Shown here in pieces: positions 53,901-64,000 of a stretch of DNA of 64,000 nt. Source of the DNA: Thecaphora thlaspeos. Its lineage: Eukaryota > Basidiomycota > Ustilaginomycetes > Urocystidales > Glomosporiaceae. The position numbers were made by a program, and so were the translations under genes. The stretch's first letter is position 1; each line of letters opens with the position of its first letter. The notes under the pieces are model-generated. The model ran no database searches. It saw nothing but the letters and a program-made list of their open reading frames with translations, and was not told where the DNA came from. The stretch is taken from the NCBI GenBank assembly GCA_900291925.1, contig UWYS01000010.1, forward strand, positions 434,001-498,000, written 5' to 3'.

Positions 53901-54268
53901 GTTTGTTGGGTGCGCTGAGGAAGTGTGTAGCAAGGTCGTGGCGAGGATGTGGACGGAAGGGTAGCGGGACGGTTGCAAAAGGAAAGGCGGAACGATGATG
54001 GCAACGACGAGGGCCGAGCGGCGACTTGGAGGCGCCAAGGGCTCAGCTGTCCGCCGGGCGATGCGTAAGCCTGCTGGAAAACGGGATGGCCTCTGCTCAG
54101 GCCCTCTCCCATTCGTCGGAGCCGAGCGAGCGAGCACCCGCCTCCACCTTCCGCGAGATCTGCCTCCAATTTTTGAGGCCAGGGCGGAGCAACAAAAGCG
54201 CAGGCGCGATAAAGTGGCTCTGGACCCTCTTCTTCCAGCCTTGAATGCGAGAAGAAGCCACAACCCGG

Positions 54269-54299
<31 letters not shown>

Positions 54300-54401
54300 G
54301 CCTCTCCTGCTTCTTCCGTCTCCCACACATCACCTGTCACCACTGCGCGACCTTCTCTTCTGCCAACGATCGATTCTCGACGTGCCCTCGACGTGCTCAC
54401 G
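53901..54401. promoter_or_regulatory. Divergent promoter region, PHB1 / mitochondrial SerRS
   Basis: A 501-nt spacer between two genes for mitochondrial proteins, possibly a shared bidirectional promoter (inference). Its most notable element is a 28-nt T run (54272-54299) about 100 nt before the SerRS start. Confidence 0.45.
54272..54299 (+). repeat. Poly(T) tract, 28 nt
   Basis: An uninterrupted run of 28 T, flanked by GC-rich sequence, 103 nt upstream of the SerRS ATG. Poly(dA:dT) tracts exclude nucleosomes and often mark fungal promoters. The exact length may be unreliable in the assembly. Confidence 0.95.
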
Positions 54402-57290
54402 ATGGCCGCGGCTCGCCTCGGCCTTTTTCACCGATATGCCGCCGTCAGGCTGCCCTCGGTGGCACCTGTCTCTCGTCTATCGGTCCGGTTTGCATCCTCA
54501 TCGGCGACGGCGAGATCACCATCGACATCGGCATCGTCATCATCCTCGGTTTCAATAGGGAAGGGAATGTCACCCGCTGCGACTGCCTCTTCGGCGCAGA
54601 AGCAGCGTCGGCTCCAGACGCCCGTTCCGGCCGGTTGGATCGATGACAAGTCCATCGGCGACGCCATCACCTCGCTCGAGCTGCGCAAGATGCCGATCGT
54701 CCGAAATGACATCAACTGGCTGCGTCAGGCCAAAGGCAGGCTCGTAGAGATCGTTCGAGCAAAGGAAGAGCTGTACAAGGCACAAAACAAGAGCAGCCAG
54801 CGCATGGCCGACATCATCGCAGAACAGAAGGGTCTGGGCGCCTCTTTGCGGAAGGAAGCCAAGAAGGAGAAGAAGAAAGCGAAGAAGGCGGCAGACAGGG
54901 CGCGCGCTGAAGTTCAGGCTTCCTCCACGGTTGCAGAAGGTCCGGTGGAGGTCCAGACAGGGGCCAATCTGGGAGCAGCCGCCGACGCCTCGACGCAAGA
55001 GGTACCTCCCTCTTTGCCGGCAGAGGCACAGTCGCGAGAGCCCGTCTCATTGCCAGAAGAGGTGACGCCGCAAGAGCCCACATCATCGCTCGAATCCGAA
55101 GAGGATGCGACGCCACAAGACGCTGAGACCCAACAACCAAGTTGTCTCTCGCCAGAGGATAACGCATCACGAGAAGTCCCGGCGGCCGGGACCGGAGAGG
55201 CAGACGCGGCCGCCTCGGAGGCATCAACGAAGGCGAAGCTCGACGAGGAGATGGCCGATCTCCGACGGATGGCCAAGAAGCTCAAGGTCGACATCGCCGG
55301 ACTGGAGAGCGAAGAAGAGGAGATCCGGCAGCGCAGCCTTCGGATCCGTCTCGGCTGGCCCAACGACCTTCACCCCGAAGTGCCTGTAGGACCAGAGGCA
55401 AAAGCCATCGTCGCCAAGGTCTGGGACGGCGAGTACAAGCTTCCGCAGGAGTACAAAGCCTTGCGAAAGAGGTCCTGGGACGCATCGGTGGTGCAGCTGG
55501 AGGACTTTCCTGCGGGCCCCAAGCCCGATCCGAGCCGCGATCACCTCAACCTCTCGTCGAAGCTGCTACATGGCCAGATCGACATGGCTGCGGGAGTACT
55601 CAGCACCGGCAGCTCGTGGCCTTATCTCTTGGGGACCGTCTCACTGCTCGAGCAAGCCCTCGCCCAGTACGCCCTCTCCGCTGCGGTCCGCAGCGGGTTT
55701 GTGCCAGTCACACCGCCAGACGTGATCCGCACCGAGCTCGCTGACCGCTGCGGCTTCCAGCCGCGCGATGAAAAGGCCAAGCAGACCTACTTCCTCGAAT
55801 CTGACAAGCCTACCAGCGGCGGGCCGATAGGCAACGTTAAAGATGCGTCCGATCTCTGCCTTGCGGCGACCGCCGAGATTCCCTTGGCTGGCCTTCTGGC
55901 AGGCGTCACGTTCCCGGCCAGCACGGTCTACGAGGCTGGTGATCTCGTCGGTCGCTCCAGGCTGCCGATCAAGCTGGTTGCACTCGGCCACGCCTTCCGT
56001 GCCGAAGCGGGAGCGCGCGGGGCAGACACCCGTGGCCTCTACCGGGTTCACCAGTTCACCAAGGTGGAGATGTTTGTGGCGACCGAGGGCTCTGGGGCCA
56101 AGAGCAACAAGATGCTGGAAGCGCTGAGGGGCATCCAAGAAGACGTCATCTTCGGGCTCGGGCTGCCGTACCGCGTGCTCGACATGCCAACCGAGGAGTT
56201 GGGCGCCAGCGCCTACCGCAAGTACGACATCGAGGTCTGGATGCCCGGGCGAGGGTCGTGGGGCGAGGTGTCTTCCGCGTCCAACTGCACCGATTATCAG
56301 TCGCGGCGGCTGAGGATTCGGTACCAGAAGCAGAACGCAGCGGCAGGATCAGCCACGGAAGAGACATCTGCGGATACCAACGGCAAAAAGATGCGATATG
56401 CCCACACACTCAACGCCACCGCGGCAGCGATACCGCGGCTGGTGGTGGCCCTGATCGAGAACTATGGCGTGAGGCGCGGGAAGCTGGTCCTGCCGAGCAC
56501 GTTGAAGCCCTTCTGGCTAGGCCACGCGGCGCATGTCCCCGTCGTCTGGGTCGAGACGGTCACGGCAAACAAGGCCACGATCGAGCCCAAGCCCGAGACC
56601 GAGGGCAAGATCGCCTCCGCGCTGCAGAGGGCGATACAGAAGGTTCAAGAGACCGCAAGGCGGAGCGGCACGGATCCCGCCAGCATGATGGCCTCCTTCC
56701 TGATCCTCCACGAGCTGACGGCCATCGTGCCGGTGGTGCTGCTGTTCTACCTGCTGAGTGCACTAGGTGCCGGCGAAGCGGTGCTGCTATGGCTGCAGCA
56801 GAGCGAGGGCGAAGCGGAGCTCGGGACCGAGCTCAAGAATGGCGGCGACGCCGATATCAGCTTCATCGGCGGCTACGTTCGCGGCTGGATCAACGAGGGG
56901 ATGCTGCGAGCCGAGCGGTACGGACGCAAGAAGGGTTACTTTGGCTTCGAGAAGGAGGCGGACCCTGATGTCGTCGGAGCACCCGGCGAGGTGTCCATTG
57001 TCAATGCAGTGACCAGCGCAGCGGCGGAGGCGGAGAGCGGCGCCGGCGCCGGTCCGACCGAGGCGGCGTTGGTGCAGAGGATGCAGTTGGCGGGCTCGTT
57101 CGCCAACGCAGTGGCTGCCTATGCCCTCGTCAAGGCGCTGCTCCCACTGCGAATCGGCGCCTCGATCGCGCTCGCGGGACCGTTTTCGCGCTTCTTGTTC
57201 GAGCCGCTGAAGCGACTGGGCAGGAAGGTGCTGGCCAGGCGTCCTGCTACGCCTCCGCCGCCGGGTCGAAACGGCCATGCTGGCCAGTAG
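54402..57290 (+). CDS. DIA4: Mitochondrial seryl-tRNA synthetase fused to an MRX11/FAM210-like membrane domain
   Basis: One uninterrupted 962-aa frame. Residues 1-60 form a Ser/Ala/Arg-rich mitochondrial presequence. The SerRS N-terminal coiled-coil arm (about 75-165 and 275-310) is split by a roughly 110-residue acidic, Pro/Glu-rich insert. The class II core (about 330-705) has motif 2 GHAFRAEAGARGADTRGLYR and motif 3 region SASNCTDYQSRRLRIRY with HTLNATAAAIPRLVVALIEN, then KLVLPSTLKPF, the usual SerRS end. About 250 residues follow: MMASFLILHELTAIVPVVLL (predicted membrane segment, about 763-790), GYVRGWINEGMLRAERYG, and NAVAAYALVKALLPLRIGAS (about 903-925), which recall yeast Mrx11 and FAM210 (DUF1279) mitochondrial membrane proteins. 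The fusion would place serine-tRNA charging at the inner membrane, where mitoribosomes sit (inference). ATG 54402 chosen; no ATG upstream in frame nearby. Confidence 0.92.
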   Translation: MAAARLGLFHRYAAVRLPSVAPVSRLSVRFASSSATARSPSTSASSSSSVSIGKGMSPAATASSAQKQRRLQTPVPAGWIDDKSIGDAITSLELRKMPIVRNDINWLRQAKGRLVEIVRAKEELYKAQNKSSQRMADIIAEQKGLGASLRKEAKKEKKKAKKAADRARAEVQASSTVAEGPVEVQTGANLGAAADASTQEVPPSLPAEAQSREPVSLPEEVTPQEPTSSLESEEDATPQDAETQQPSCLSPEDNASREVPAAGTGEADAAASEASTKAKLDEEMADLRRMAKKLKVDIAGLESEEEEIRQRSLRIRLGWPNDLHPEVPVGPEAKAIVAKVWDGEYKLPQEYKALRKRSWDASVVQLEDFPAGPKPDPSRDHLNLSSKLLHGQIDMAAGVLSTGSSWPYLLGTVSLLEQALAQYALSAAVRSGFVPVTPPDVIRTELADRCGFQPRDEKAKQTYFLESDKPTSGGPIGNVKDASDLCLAATAEIPLAGLLAGVTFPASTVYEAGDLVGRSRLPIKLVALGHAFRAEAGARGADTRGLYRVHQFTKVEMFVATEGSGAKSNKMLEALRGIQEDVIFGLGLPYRVLDMPTEELGASAYRKYDIEVWMPGRGSWGEVSSASNCTDYQSRRLRIRYQKQNAAAGSATEETSADTNGKKMRYAHTLNATAAAIPRLVVALIENYGVRRGKLVLPSTLKPFWLGHAAHVPVVWVETVTANKATIEPKPETEGKIASALQRAIQKVQETARRSGTDPASMMASFLILHELTAIVPVVLLFYLLSALGAGEAVLLWLQQSEGEAELGTELKNGGDADISFIGGYVRGWINEGMLRAERYGRKKGYFGFEKEADPDVVGAPGEVSIVNAVTSAAAEAESGAGAGPTEAALVQRMQLAGSFANAVAAYALVKALLPLRIGASIALAGPFSRFLFEPLKRLGRKVLARRPATPPPPGRNGHAGQ

Positions 57291-58211
57291 TGCACCGCAT
57301 TCTCTTCGTCCATCTGTATCTTTAGCGGTCTCTCCACCTTGGCCATTGCCATCATCACCACTGCTGCCACTGGCTATAAGGCGTAGATCGGCTGCCACCC
57401 GGTGTGCAGACGTCTGTGTGACCAGGGAAGAGTAGGCGTAACTGAGCGTCCGGCGGGTCAACATAGGGTCACGTGCGTGGTATCTCAGTGGTCTGGCCAC
57501 GACAGGCGGCACCGTGCAAACGCGCGCGCCTGCGCCTGCACCGCTCGCCGCGTTTTAACGGTGCCAGGCCGCGCGGGGGGGGGGGGGGGGGGGGCGGAGC
57601 ACTTGATTCGCGGGCAGCCCGCCGTGTGTGTTGGTCTGCGGAAGGGAAAAAAAAGGTCTGCTGGAAAGCCAGTGTCCCTTCAAGGCCGGACCAACCCAAC
57701 ACCTCCTGCCGTCGCGACCACCACCATCGCCGCCGCCAAGAACCTCTCTCAGCCGGATCACTTCCGTTGGGCGTAGCCAGCTCGGACCTGAAGATTAGCT
57801 CCCACTCTCTCTGTCCCTTTCGCCGCGCGCCCTCTTCCTTCGCAGGCCGCTCCACTCGCTCGCTCCCCCTCGCTCATTCCCCTCTCGCCTCCCGCCACGC
57901 GGGGTGAGACCTTTCGCAACGCAACCATTTACTTTCCCAGAGTTTCCGCTTCCGCCTGGGCGCGCGTCTCGACCGCCACCGTCATCTCACTCCCTTCACC
58001 TTGCCCTCTCAGTCGCCACGTAGCCTACTGTCATCGCCACAGCGCCGCCGCGGCTGCCAACCTTGCCCCTCGATCTCTTCCAGCCCTTCGCTCATCGTCC
58101 ACCCTCTCCCAAGCGATACCCTGCGCGCCGCCTAAACGATCCTGCACCGCACATTCGACGCCGCCCCTCACCCTCGCATCCAGGCAGACGGCCTCACGCC
58201 CGAAGCACACC
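57291..58211. promoter_or_regulatory. Intergenic region: TOP2 promoter and leader
   Basis: A 921-nt tandem spacer. It contains a 20-nt G run (57575-57594) and a long C/T-rich stretch (57790-58100) leading to the TOP2 ATG, consistent with a pyrimidine-rich 5' leader. No gene supported. Confidence 0.4.
57575..57594 (+). repeat. Poly(G) tract, 20 nt
   Basis: Twenty consecutive G residues, preceded by GCGC and followed by CGGAGC, about 620 nt upstream of the TOP2 start. Capable of G-quadruplex formation. Its length is prone to sequencing and replication slippage. Confidence 0.95.
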
Positions 58212-61200
58212 ATGGACTCCGACTCGGACGCATACGACGTCAACGACGGCGGCTCGGACGTTTTCGAGCCATCGCCAGCGCCGAAAAAGACCACCAAAGC
58301 CACCACCAAGGCCAAGAATGGGACCGCGGCGACCAAACCTAAGAAGAAGCCTCTGGCCAAGCGCGACAGCAACGGCGGTGACTCGGATCCAGACGTCACT
58401 ATGGATGGCAGCGACGTCGAGGCCTCCTTTCGCGCACCTACGCCAAAGAAGGCGGCAAACGGCAAGACGGCATCCGACACGTATCAGAAGCTCTCGCAGC
58501 TCGAGCACGTGCTCAAGCGTCCCGACACCTACATTGGCAGCGTCGAGAAGCACACCGAGCCGCTCTGGGTCTATGACGCGGAGAAGAAGCAGATGGAGTA
58601 CAGGTGAGCCGGCCGGACCGCGCGTTTGGTCCTGTGCAGCCCTGATAGTCGAGCTAGCGGCATGCTGAACAGGTCCTCTTCCCTTCGCCCCGACACCTCT
58701 CGTCTCCGTGCCTCAACCTCTCTACAGGGAGACGACGTACGTGCCCGGCTTCTACAAGATCTTTGATGAGATTCTCGTCAACGCGGCGGACAACAAGGTG
58801 CGCGACCCCTCGATGGACACGCTCAAGGTCACGATCGACCGCGAGGCTGGAACCATCTCGGTCTGGAACAACGGAGCGGGCATCCCCATCGAGATGCACT
58901 CCAAGGAGAAGGTGTACATCCCGGAGCTCATCTTTGGCAACCTGCTGACGTCGTCCAACTATAACGACGACGAGGCCAAGGTCACCGGAGGCCGCAACGG
59001 TTATGGCGCCAAGCTGGCCAACATCTATTCGACCGAGTTCACCGTCGAAACGGCCGACCGCAAGACCGAGCAGAAGTACAAGCAGACCTTTTCCGACAAC
59101 ATGCACGTCAAGGGCAAGCCCAAGATCCTCAAGAACAGCAAGGAGGAGTTTACCTGCATCACCTTCAAGCCGGACCTGGTGCGCTTCGGGATGGATTCGA
59201 TGGACGGCGACATCGAAGGGCTGATGATGAAGCGCGTCTACGACATGGCCGGCACCATCCAGGGGATCAAGGTCATCCTCAACGGCGAGCGGCTCAAGAT
59301 CAAGAACTTCAAGCAGTACGTCGAGATGTACGTATCGGCCATCAACGAGCTGAGCGACGGGCCCAAGGCCGAGGTCGAGGCCGAAGCAGGAGGCGCCGCC
59401 GCCAAGTCGAAGCAGAGCATCATCTACGAGTCAGCCACCGATAAGGGCAGGACGTGGGAGGTCGCCTTTGCCGTTTCCGACGGCCAGTTCCGCCAGGTCT
59501 CGTTCGTCAACAACATCGCCACCATCAAGGGCGGAAAGCACGTCGACCACGTTGCGGACCAGGTCGTCAACCGTCTGATTGACCACGTCAAGAAGGACAA
59601 GAAGAACGGCCCCGTCAAGCCGCACCAGGTGCGGCAGCAGCTATGGGTGTTTGTCAACTGCCAGATCGTCAACCCTACGTTCGACGGCCAGACCAAAGAG
59701 ACGCTGACACTCAAGCAGAGCGCGTTCGGCAGCAAATGGACGCTGACCGACGACTTCGCCAAGAAGATCCTAAAGTCCGGCGTCGTCGACAACATCCTCT
59801 CGTTTGCCAAGTTCAAACAGGACCAGGCGATGAAGAAGACCGACGGCCACAAGCGCACCCGGATCACCGGCATCGCCAAGCTCGAGGACGCCAACAACGC
59901 CGGGACGCGCAAGGGCAGCGAGTGCACGCTGATCCTCACCGAGGGAGACTCGGCCAAGGCGCTAGCCATCCAAGGCCTCTCCGAGATCGGCCGAGACAAC
60001 TTCGGCGTCTTTCCGCTCCGCGGCAAGATGCTCAATGTCCGCGAGGCCAGCCACGACCAGATCATGAAGAACGCCGAGATCAAGGCGATCAAGGAGATCC
60101 TCGGCCTCCAGCACGGAAAGCAGTACATGGACACCAACAGCCTGCGTTACGGCAGCATCATGATCATGGCCGATCAGGACCACGACGGCTCGCACATCAA
60201 GGGTCTCTTGATCAACTACCTCGACTACTTCTACCCTTCGCTGCTGCGCCTTCCCAACTTCCTCGTCCAGTTCATCACGCCCATCATCCGCGTCACCCAC
60301 AAGAAGAACCCCAAGCGCCAGATCTCGTTCTTCACGCTCCCCGAGTTCTTCCGCTGGAGCGAGGAGAACAACAACGCCGCCGGCTGGATCGTCAAGTACT
60401 ACAAGGGTCTCGGAACCTCGGAGTCGTCTGACGCCAAGAAGTACTTCAACAACATGCCCAAGCACCGAATTCCGTTTGACACCATCCAGCAGGGCGACCG
60501 CGAGCTGATCGACTTGGCTTTCAACAAGAAGAAGGCCGACGACCGCAAGGAGTGGCTGCGCCAGTTCCGCCCCGACACCCACGTCGACTACAACATCGAG
60601 AAGATGCCGATCTCGGACTTTGTCAACAAAGAGCTGATCCTCTTCTCGATGGCCGACAACATCCGCTCGATCCCGTCGATGGTCGACGGCTTCAAGCCGG
60701 GTCAGCGCAAGATCCTCTACGCCTGCTACAAGCGCAATCTGCGCTCGGAGATCAAGGTCCAGCAGCTCGGCGGGTACGTCTCCGAGCACACTGCCTACCA
60801 CCACGGCGAGCAGAGCCTGTACATGACCATCGTCGGCCTGGCCCAGGGCTTCGTCGGCAGCAACAACGTCAACATCCTGATGCCCAAGGGTCAGTTCGGT
60901 ACGCGAGCCGCCGGCGGCAAGGACGCTGCCTCGGCCCGTTACATCTTCACCAACGTGCCCAGCATCACCCGCGCCCTCTACCACCCCTCCGACGACAAGC
61001 TGCTCAACTATCTCGACGAGGAGGGCAAAACGATCGAACCCGAGTGGTACATCCCTGTCGTCCCGCAGATCCTGCTCAACGGCTCCGAGGGCATTGGCAC
61101 GGGTTGGAGCTCATCGGTCCCTAACTACAACCCGGTCGACATTGTCGCTAACCTGCGTCGGCGCATGGCGGGCGAGGAGCTGGTTCCAATGAAGCCGTGG

Positions 61201-63013
61201 TACCGCGGCTTCACCGGCGACATCGAGCAGGTTGCGCCGGACAAGTTCAAGGTCAGCGGCATCGTCACTAAGGTTGACGACAAGACGTACGAGATCACCG
61301 AGCTCCCGATCCGCGTCTGGACCGACACGTACAAGGCGACACTCGAGGAGCGCGTCGCCGGCACTGAAAAGGTCCCAGCCACGGTCCGCGAGTATCGCGA
61401 GTACCACACCGAGCGCGGCGTCCACTTCGTCGTCGAGCTGAACGCCAAGGGCCAGCAGGAGATTGTCGAGAAGGGCGAAGATGCCTTCTTTAAGCTTTCC
61501 AACCAGATCTTGACCAGCAACATGGTGCTCTTCGATAGCGACGGCAAGATCAAGAAGTACGCGTCGCCTGAGGAGATCCTCGAGGACTTCTTCATGATCC
61601 GCCTCAGCTTCTACCAGAAGCGCAAGGACCACCTCATCGACACGCTCAAGGACCAGTACGACCGCCTCTCGAACCAGGCGCGCTTCATCCAGATGATCAT
61701 CTCGCGCGAGCTCGTCGTCTCGAACCGCAAGAAGGCCGACATCGTCGTCGACCTGCGCAAGAAAGACTTCAAGCCGGTGCCCAAGTCGGCCAAGGCCAAG
61801 GTGGCGGCCGAGACCGACGAGCCCGAGGCTGACAAGGCCGATGACGAGCTCGGGCCCGACTCCGACTTCGACTATCTGCTCTCGATGCAGATCTACAACC
61901 TGACCAAGGAGAAGGTCGAACGGCTGCTCAAGGAGCGCGACGTCAAGGAGGACGAGATCAAGGTGCTCCTCGGCCGCACGCCACAAAACCTCTGGGACGA
62001 GGACCTCCACAGCTTCGAGCAGGAGTGGCAGCAGCTCCTCGCTGAAGACGAGGCCAGCCACGCCAAGAAGTCGTCGAGAGCCGCGGGCAAGGGCAAGGTC
62101 GCCGCCATTGCCAAGCCGAGCAAGAAGGGGGCTAAGAGCGGAGCGGCGGCGCGCAAGGTGATGAAGAACTCGGACGACGACGACGACGACGACGACGACG
62201 AGCTGATGATCGGCGACGGCGACGACAGCGAGGACGACTTCAAGCCGGCCACTGTAGCGGCGCGCAAAAAGGCAACCGCCGCCCCCAAGTCGAAGCCCAG
62301 CCCGAGGAAGAGGACCGCCGCCTTGGCCACACTGGACGACGACGACCTGGCCGCCATCGGTGCCGCGCCCTCGAAGCTCAAGTCCGAGAGCCCTCCGCCG
62401 CCCAAGAAGAGCAAGAGCGCGACCCCCATCTCTCTCGGCAGCGACGACGACGACGGCGACAGTGGCGCCAAGCTCGCTCCAATTTTCCGCAAGCCGTCGG
62501 CCCCCGCCAAGACGACCAAAGCGGCGGCGGCGGCGGCAGGCTCTAGGTCCGCCTCGACCTCCTCGGCAGCGGCGGGCAAAGCCAAGACGACCAAGGCCGC
62601 ACCCGCCAAGTTCTACTCGCTCAGCGACAGCGACGATGACGACGAGCTCATCATCCCGACGGCCACGAAGGCCAAGGCCAAAGCCGCGCCCGCCAGGAAG
62701 GCCGCCGCATCGACCTCTGCCGCCGCCGCCAAAAAGGCGAAGCCCACCGCTGCTTCTAAGAAGGTAGGTGCAGAACGTCCAACCTTGACGTCATCGTCGT
62801 GCGCGCAACCTCCGCTGACCTCTGCCTCCCTCCCTTCTAACTGATATCGACTGACAGAAGGCGAAGGACCTCTCCGACGATGACGACGACGTCTCGATGT
62901 CGGTCGATGTGGACGACAGCGTCGCTTCGCTCCCTAAGCGATCCGGCCGCGCTCGTACCACGACGCGCAAGGCTTCGTACAAGATCGCCTCGGATGACGA
63001 CGACGACTATTGA
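58212..63013 (+). CDS. TOP2: DNA topoisomerase II, 3 exons
   Basis: Predicted 1527-aa type IIA topoisomerase, nuclear, ATP-dependent double-strand passage enzyme needed for chromosome segregation. Exons 58212-58603, 58728-62763 and 62858-63013, in phase. N-terminal acidic/Lys-rich extension; then YQKLSQLEHVLKRPDTYIGS and the GHKL ATPase box EILVNAADNK, GRNGYGAKLANIYS. The TOPRIM domain has LILTEGDSAKALA, PLRGKMLNVREAS and DQDHDGSHIKGLLINYL. The breakage-reunion domain contains AAGGKDAASARYIFTNVPS with catalytic Tyr869, IPVVPQILLNGSEGIGTGWS, and a long C-terminal gate coiled-coil. The C-terminal 250 residues are Lys/Asp-rich with poly-Asp runs and SPPPPKKSK-type nuclear signals, ending in five Asp then Tyr. 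Length is close to yeast (1428) and human (1531) enzymes. Confidence 0.98.
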
Positions 63014-63646
63014 GTACGTCCAGCGTCGGATTCGCCAGCGTCGTCCGCCTGTCCTGTATTTGTACGCACGCTCCCCTTGTACTCTTCTGCGCTCGCCCAT
63101 GATCCCGAATCCATCCGTTAGAAGCTGCGACCGCTCGACCGATCGAAAGAGCGAAGAGAGACGGAGGCGAGATGGACCTCGTGTGCCGCCACCGCACAAG
63201 ACGACCATACCACGCAACAAGAGGGGGGGAGGGGAGCAAGAGCTCAAGATATTCCACGCCTCGGTCAGAGACGGCACCGGCATCGCCACATCGCATCCAG
63301 AATGACCAGGATCTCCTCCCTGACGCGTCGCCGTGTGGACGGGGACGCCATGCTGACTGACTCCGTGAACGGGAACGTCCGGATCTCCTCTCCTCTCCCT
63401 CCGCTCTCTCCTTCCGCCCTCTTTCCACTACCTCCATCGACATCGTCCAAAACCCCTGGCCTCTCGCCGGCTCGCCTCTTAGGAAACAGAATCGCAAGAA
63501 ATGAACAAAAAGGGGGGCGAAGAAACGTAAGAGTGACAAAATTACAATGCGACGGAACCCAAAGACCGGAACCAAAGAAAGCGTGACCAAAAAAAGGAAG
63601 ACGGGGAATCGATCGGCAGACTCATCGCCTTGAAGGAGACAATAAC
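63014..63646. other. Convergent intergenic region TOP2 / PAB1
   Basis: A 633-nt space between 3' ends. The right third (63480-63640) is A-rich on the plus strand, consistent with the 3' UTR of the highly expressed PAB1 on the minus strand. No gene supported. Confidence 0.4.
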
Positions 63647-64000
63647 TTAGACCTCGGTCTTCTCCTCGGTGGGGTCGGCGGAGGCAGCAGCGTCCTCGTT
63701 CTCAAACTCCTTGAGCACCTGGAGGGCCTCGTTGACCTTGGCGTCGAGCGCCTCGTTCTCCTCGAGCAGGTGGAGCAGCTCGGTGACGGGGAGCTCGAGG
63801 ATCATGCCCGTCAACTTACCGGCGAGCTCAGGCTGACTGGCGCTGATCTTGGGGTAGATGGCCTCGCCAAGCATCTGCTTCTGCTCCTCGGGGCTCGCCT
63901 TGGCGAGCGCGGCGGCCGTCAGCGTGAGCTGGCCGTTCTCCTGGGCATGGCCAGCGGGGCGTCCGCCGCCGACGCGCGGGGGCATAGGCTGGCCGGGCAT
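63647..64000 (-). CDS. PAB1: Polyadenylate-binding protein, C-terminal MLLE domain (partial)
   Basis: Only the last 117 or so codons lie in the window; the gene continues beyond position 64000, so the leading residue is not a real start. The visible part is a Pro/Gly/Arg-rich linker end followed by the PABC/MLLE domain: LAKASPEEQKQMLGEAIYPK, QPELAGKLTGMILELPVTEL and EALDAKVNEALQVLKEFENE. The canonical KITGMLLE peptide-binding motif appears here as KLTGMILE. This domain binds PAM2 peptides of partners such as deadenylases and termination factor eRF3. An acidic 20-residue tail ends at the stop. The RRM domains must lie upstream, outside this window. Confidence 0.93.
   Translation of the reverse strand: MPGQPMPPRVGGGRPAGHAQENGQLTLTAAALAKASPEEQKQMLGEAIYPKISASQPELAGKLTGMILELPVTELLHLLEENEALDAKVNEALQVLKEFENEDAAASADPTEEKTEV

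Noticed and set aside
59962..60984. 340-codon minus-strand frame opposite TOP2
   Set aside because: Antisense shadow of the TOPRIM/gyrase core; Val/Leu/Asp-rich with no family resemblance.
1..64000. Secondary-metabolite cluster, transposon, or laterally acquired island
   Set aside because: Gene content is conserved housekeeping with uniform codon bias and intron style. No backbone biosynthetic gene, transposase, reverse transcriptase or terminal repeats were seen.

Overview
This is a eukaryotic, fungal window. It is GC-rich, with short GT-AG introns (about 80-130 nt), single-gene transcription units on both strands, pyrimidine-rich promoters and classic fungal families: a Zn2Cys6 regulator, the chitin-synthase chaperone Chs7, Mdv1, Nup159, and two genes carrying micro-exons. 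The codon bias, Ala/Ser/Gln-rich extensions and protein sequences suggest a basidiomycete, most likely Ustilaginomycotina (smut-related). I infer this from pattern and memory, not from a database search. I saw no transposon, CRISPR array, rRNA, tRNA or virus-like element.

Layout. 0-5 kb: AOS1 (SUMO E1 subunit), UGA1 (GABA transaminase), and a frame-disrupted METTL7-like methyltransferase. 5-12 kb: a two-exon Zn2Cys6 transcription factor divergent from LCB1 (serine palmitoyltransferase). 12-21 kb: the very large nucleoporin NUP159, divergent from COQ5 (ubiquinone synthesis). 21-25.4 kb: an unrecognised membrane/coiled-coil protein, and an SCP2 protein ending in a peroxisomal AKL signal. 25.7-36.2 kb: a five-exon non-RD protein kinase with a long tail, a possible small gene, and a ten-exon GYP5-type Rab GAP that includes a 4-nt exon. 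37.3-45 kb: an ASNSD1-type asparagine synthetase-like protein with a 9-nt exon, CHS7 and MDV1. 46-52 kb: a KEN-motif protein, the replication licensing ATPase CDC6, and the ribosome assembly factor PNO1. 52.5-64 kb: prohibitin PHB1, a mitochondrial seryl-tRNA synthetase with an extra C-terminal membrane domain, DNA topoisomerase II (TOP2), and the C-terminus of poly(A)-binding protein cut by the window edge.

Most genes are conserved housekeeping genes and do not form a cluster. Several are mitochondrial (UGA1, COQ5, MDV1, PHB1, the SerRS) or concern chromosome replication (CDC6, TOP2, possibly the KEN protein), but they sit in separate transcription units.

The strongest candidate novelty is the single-ORF fusion of mitochondrial SerRS with a predicted MRX11/FAM210-like inner-membrane domain. 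The two micro-exons and the broken METTL7-like gene come next. Exon coordinates were derived by hand from splice signals, phase consistency and family conservation. They are predictions, not transcript-confirmed models.
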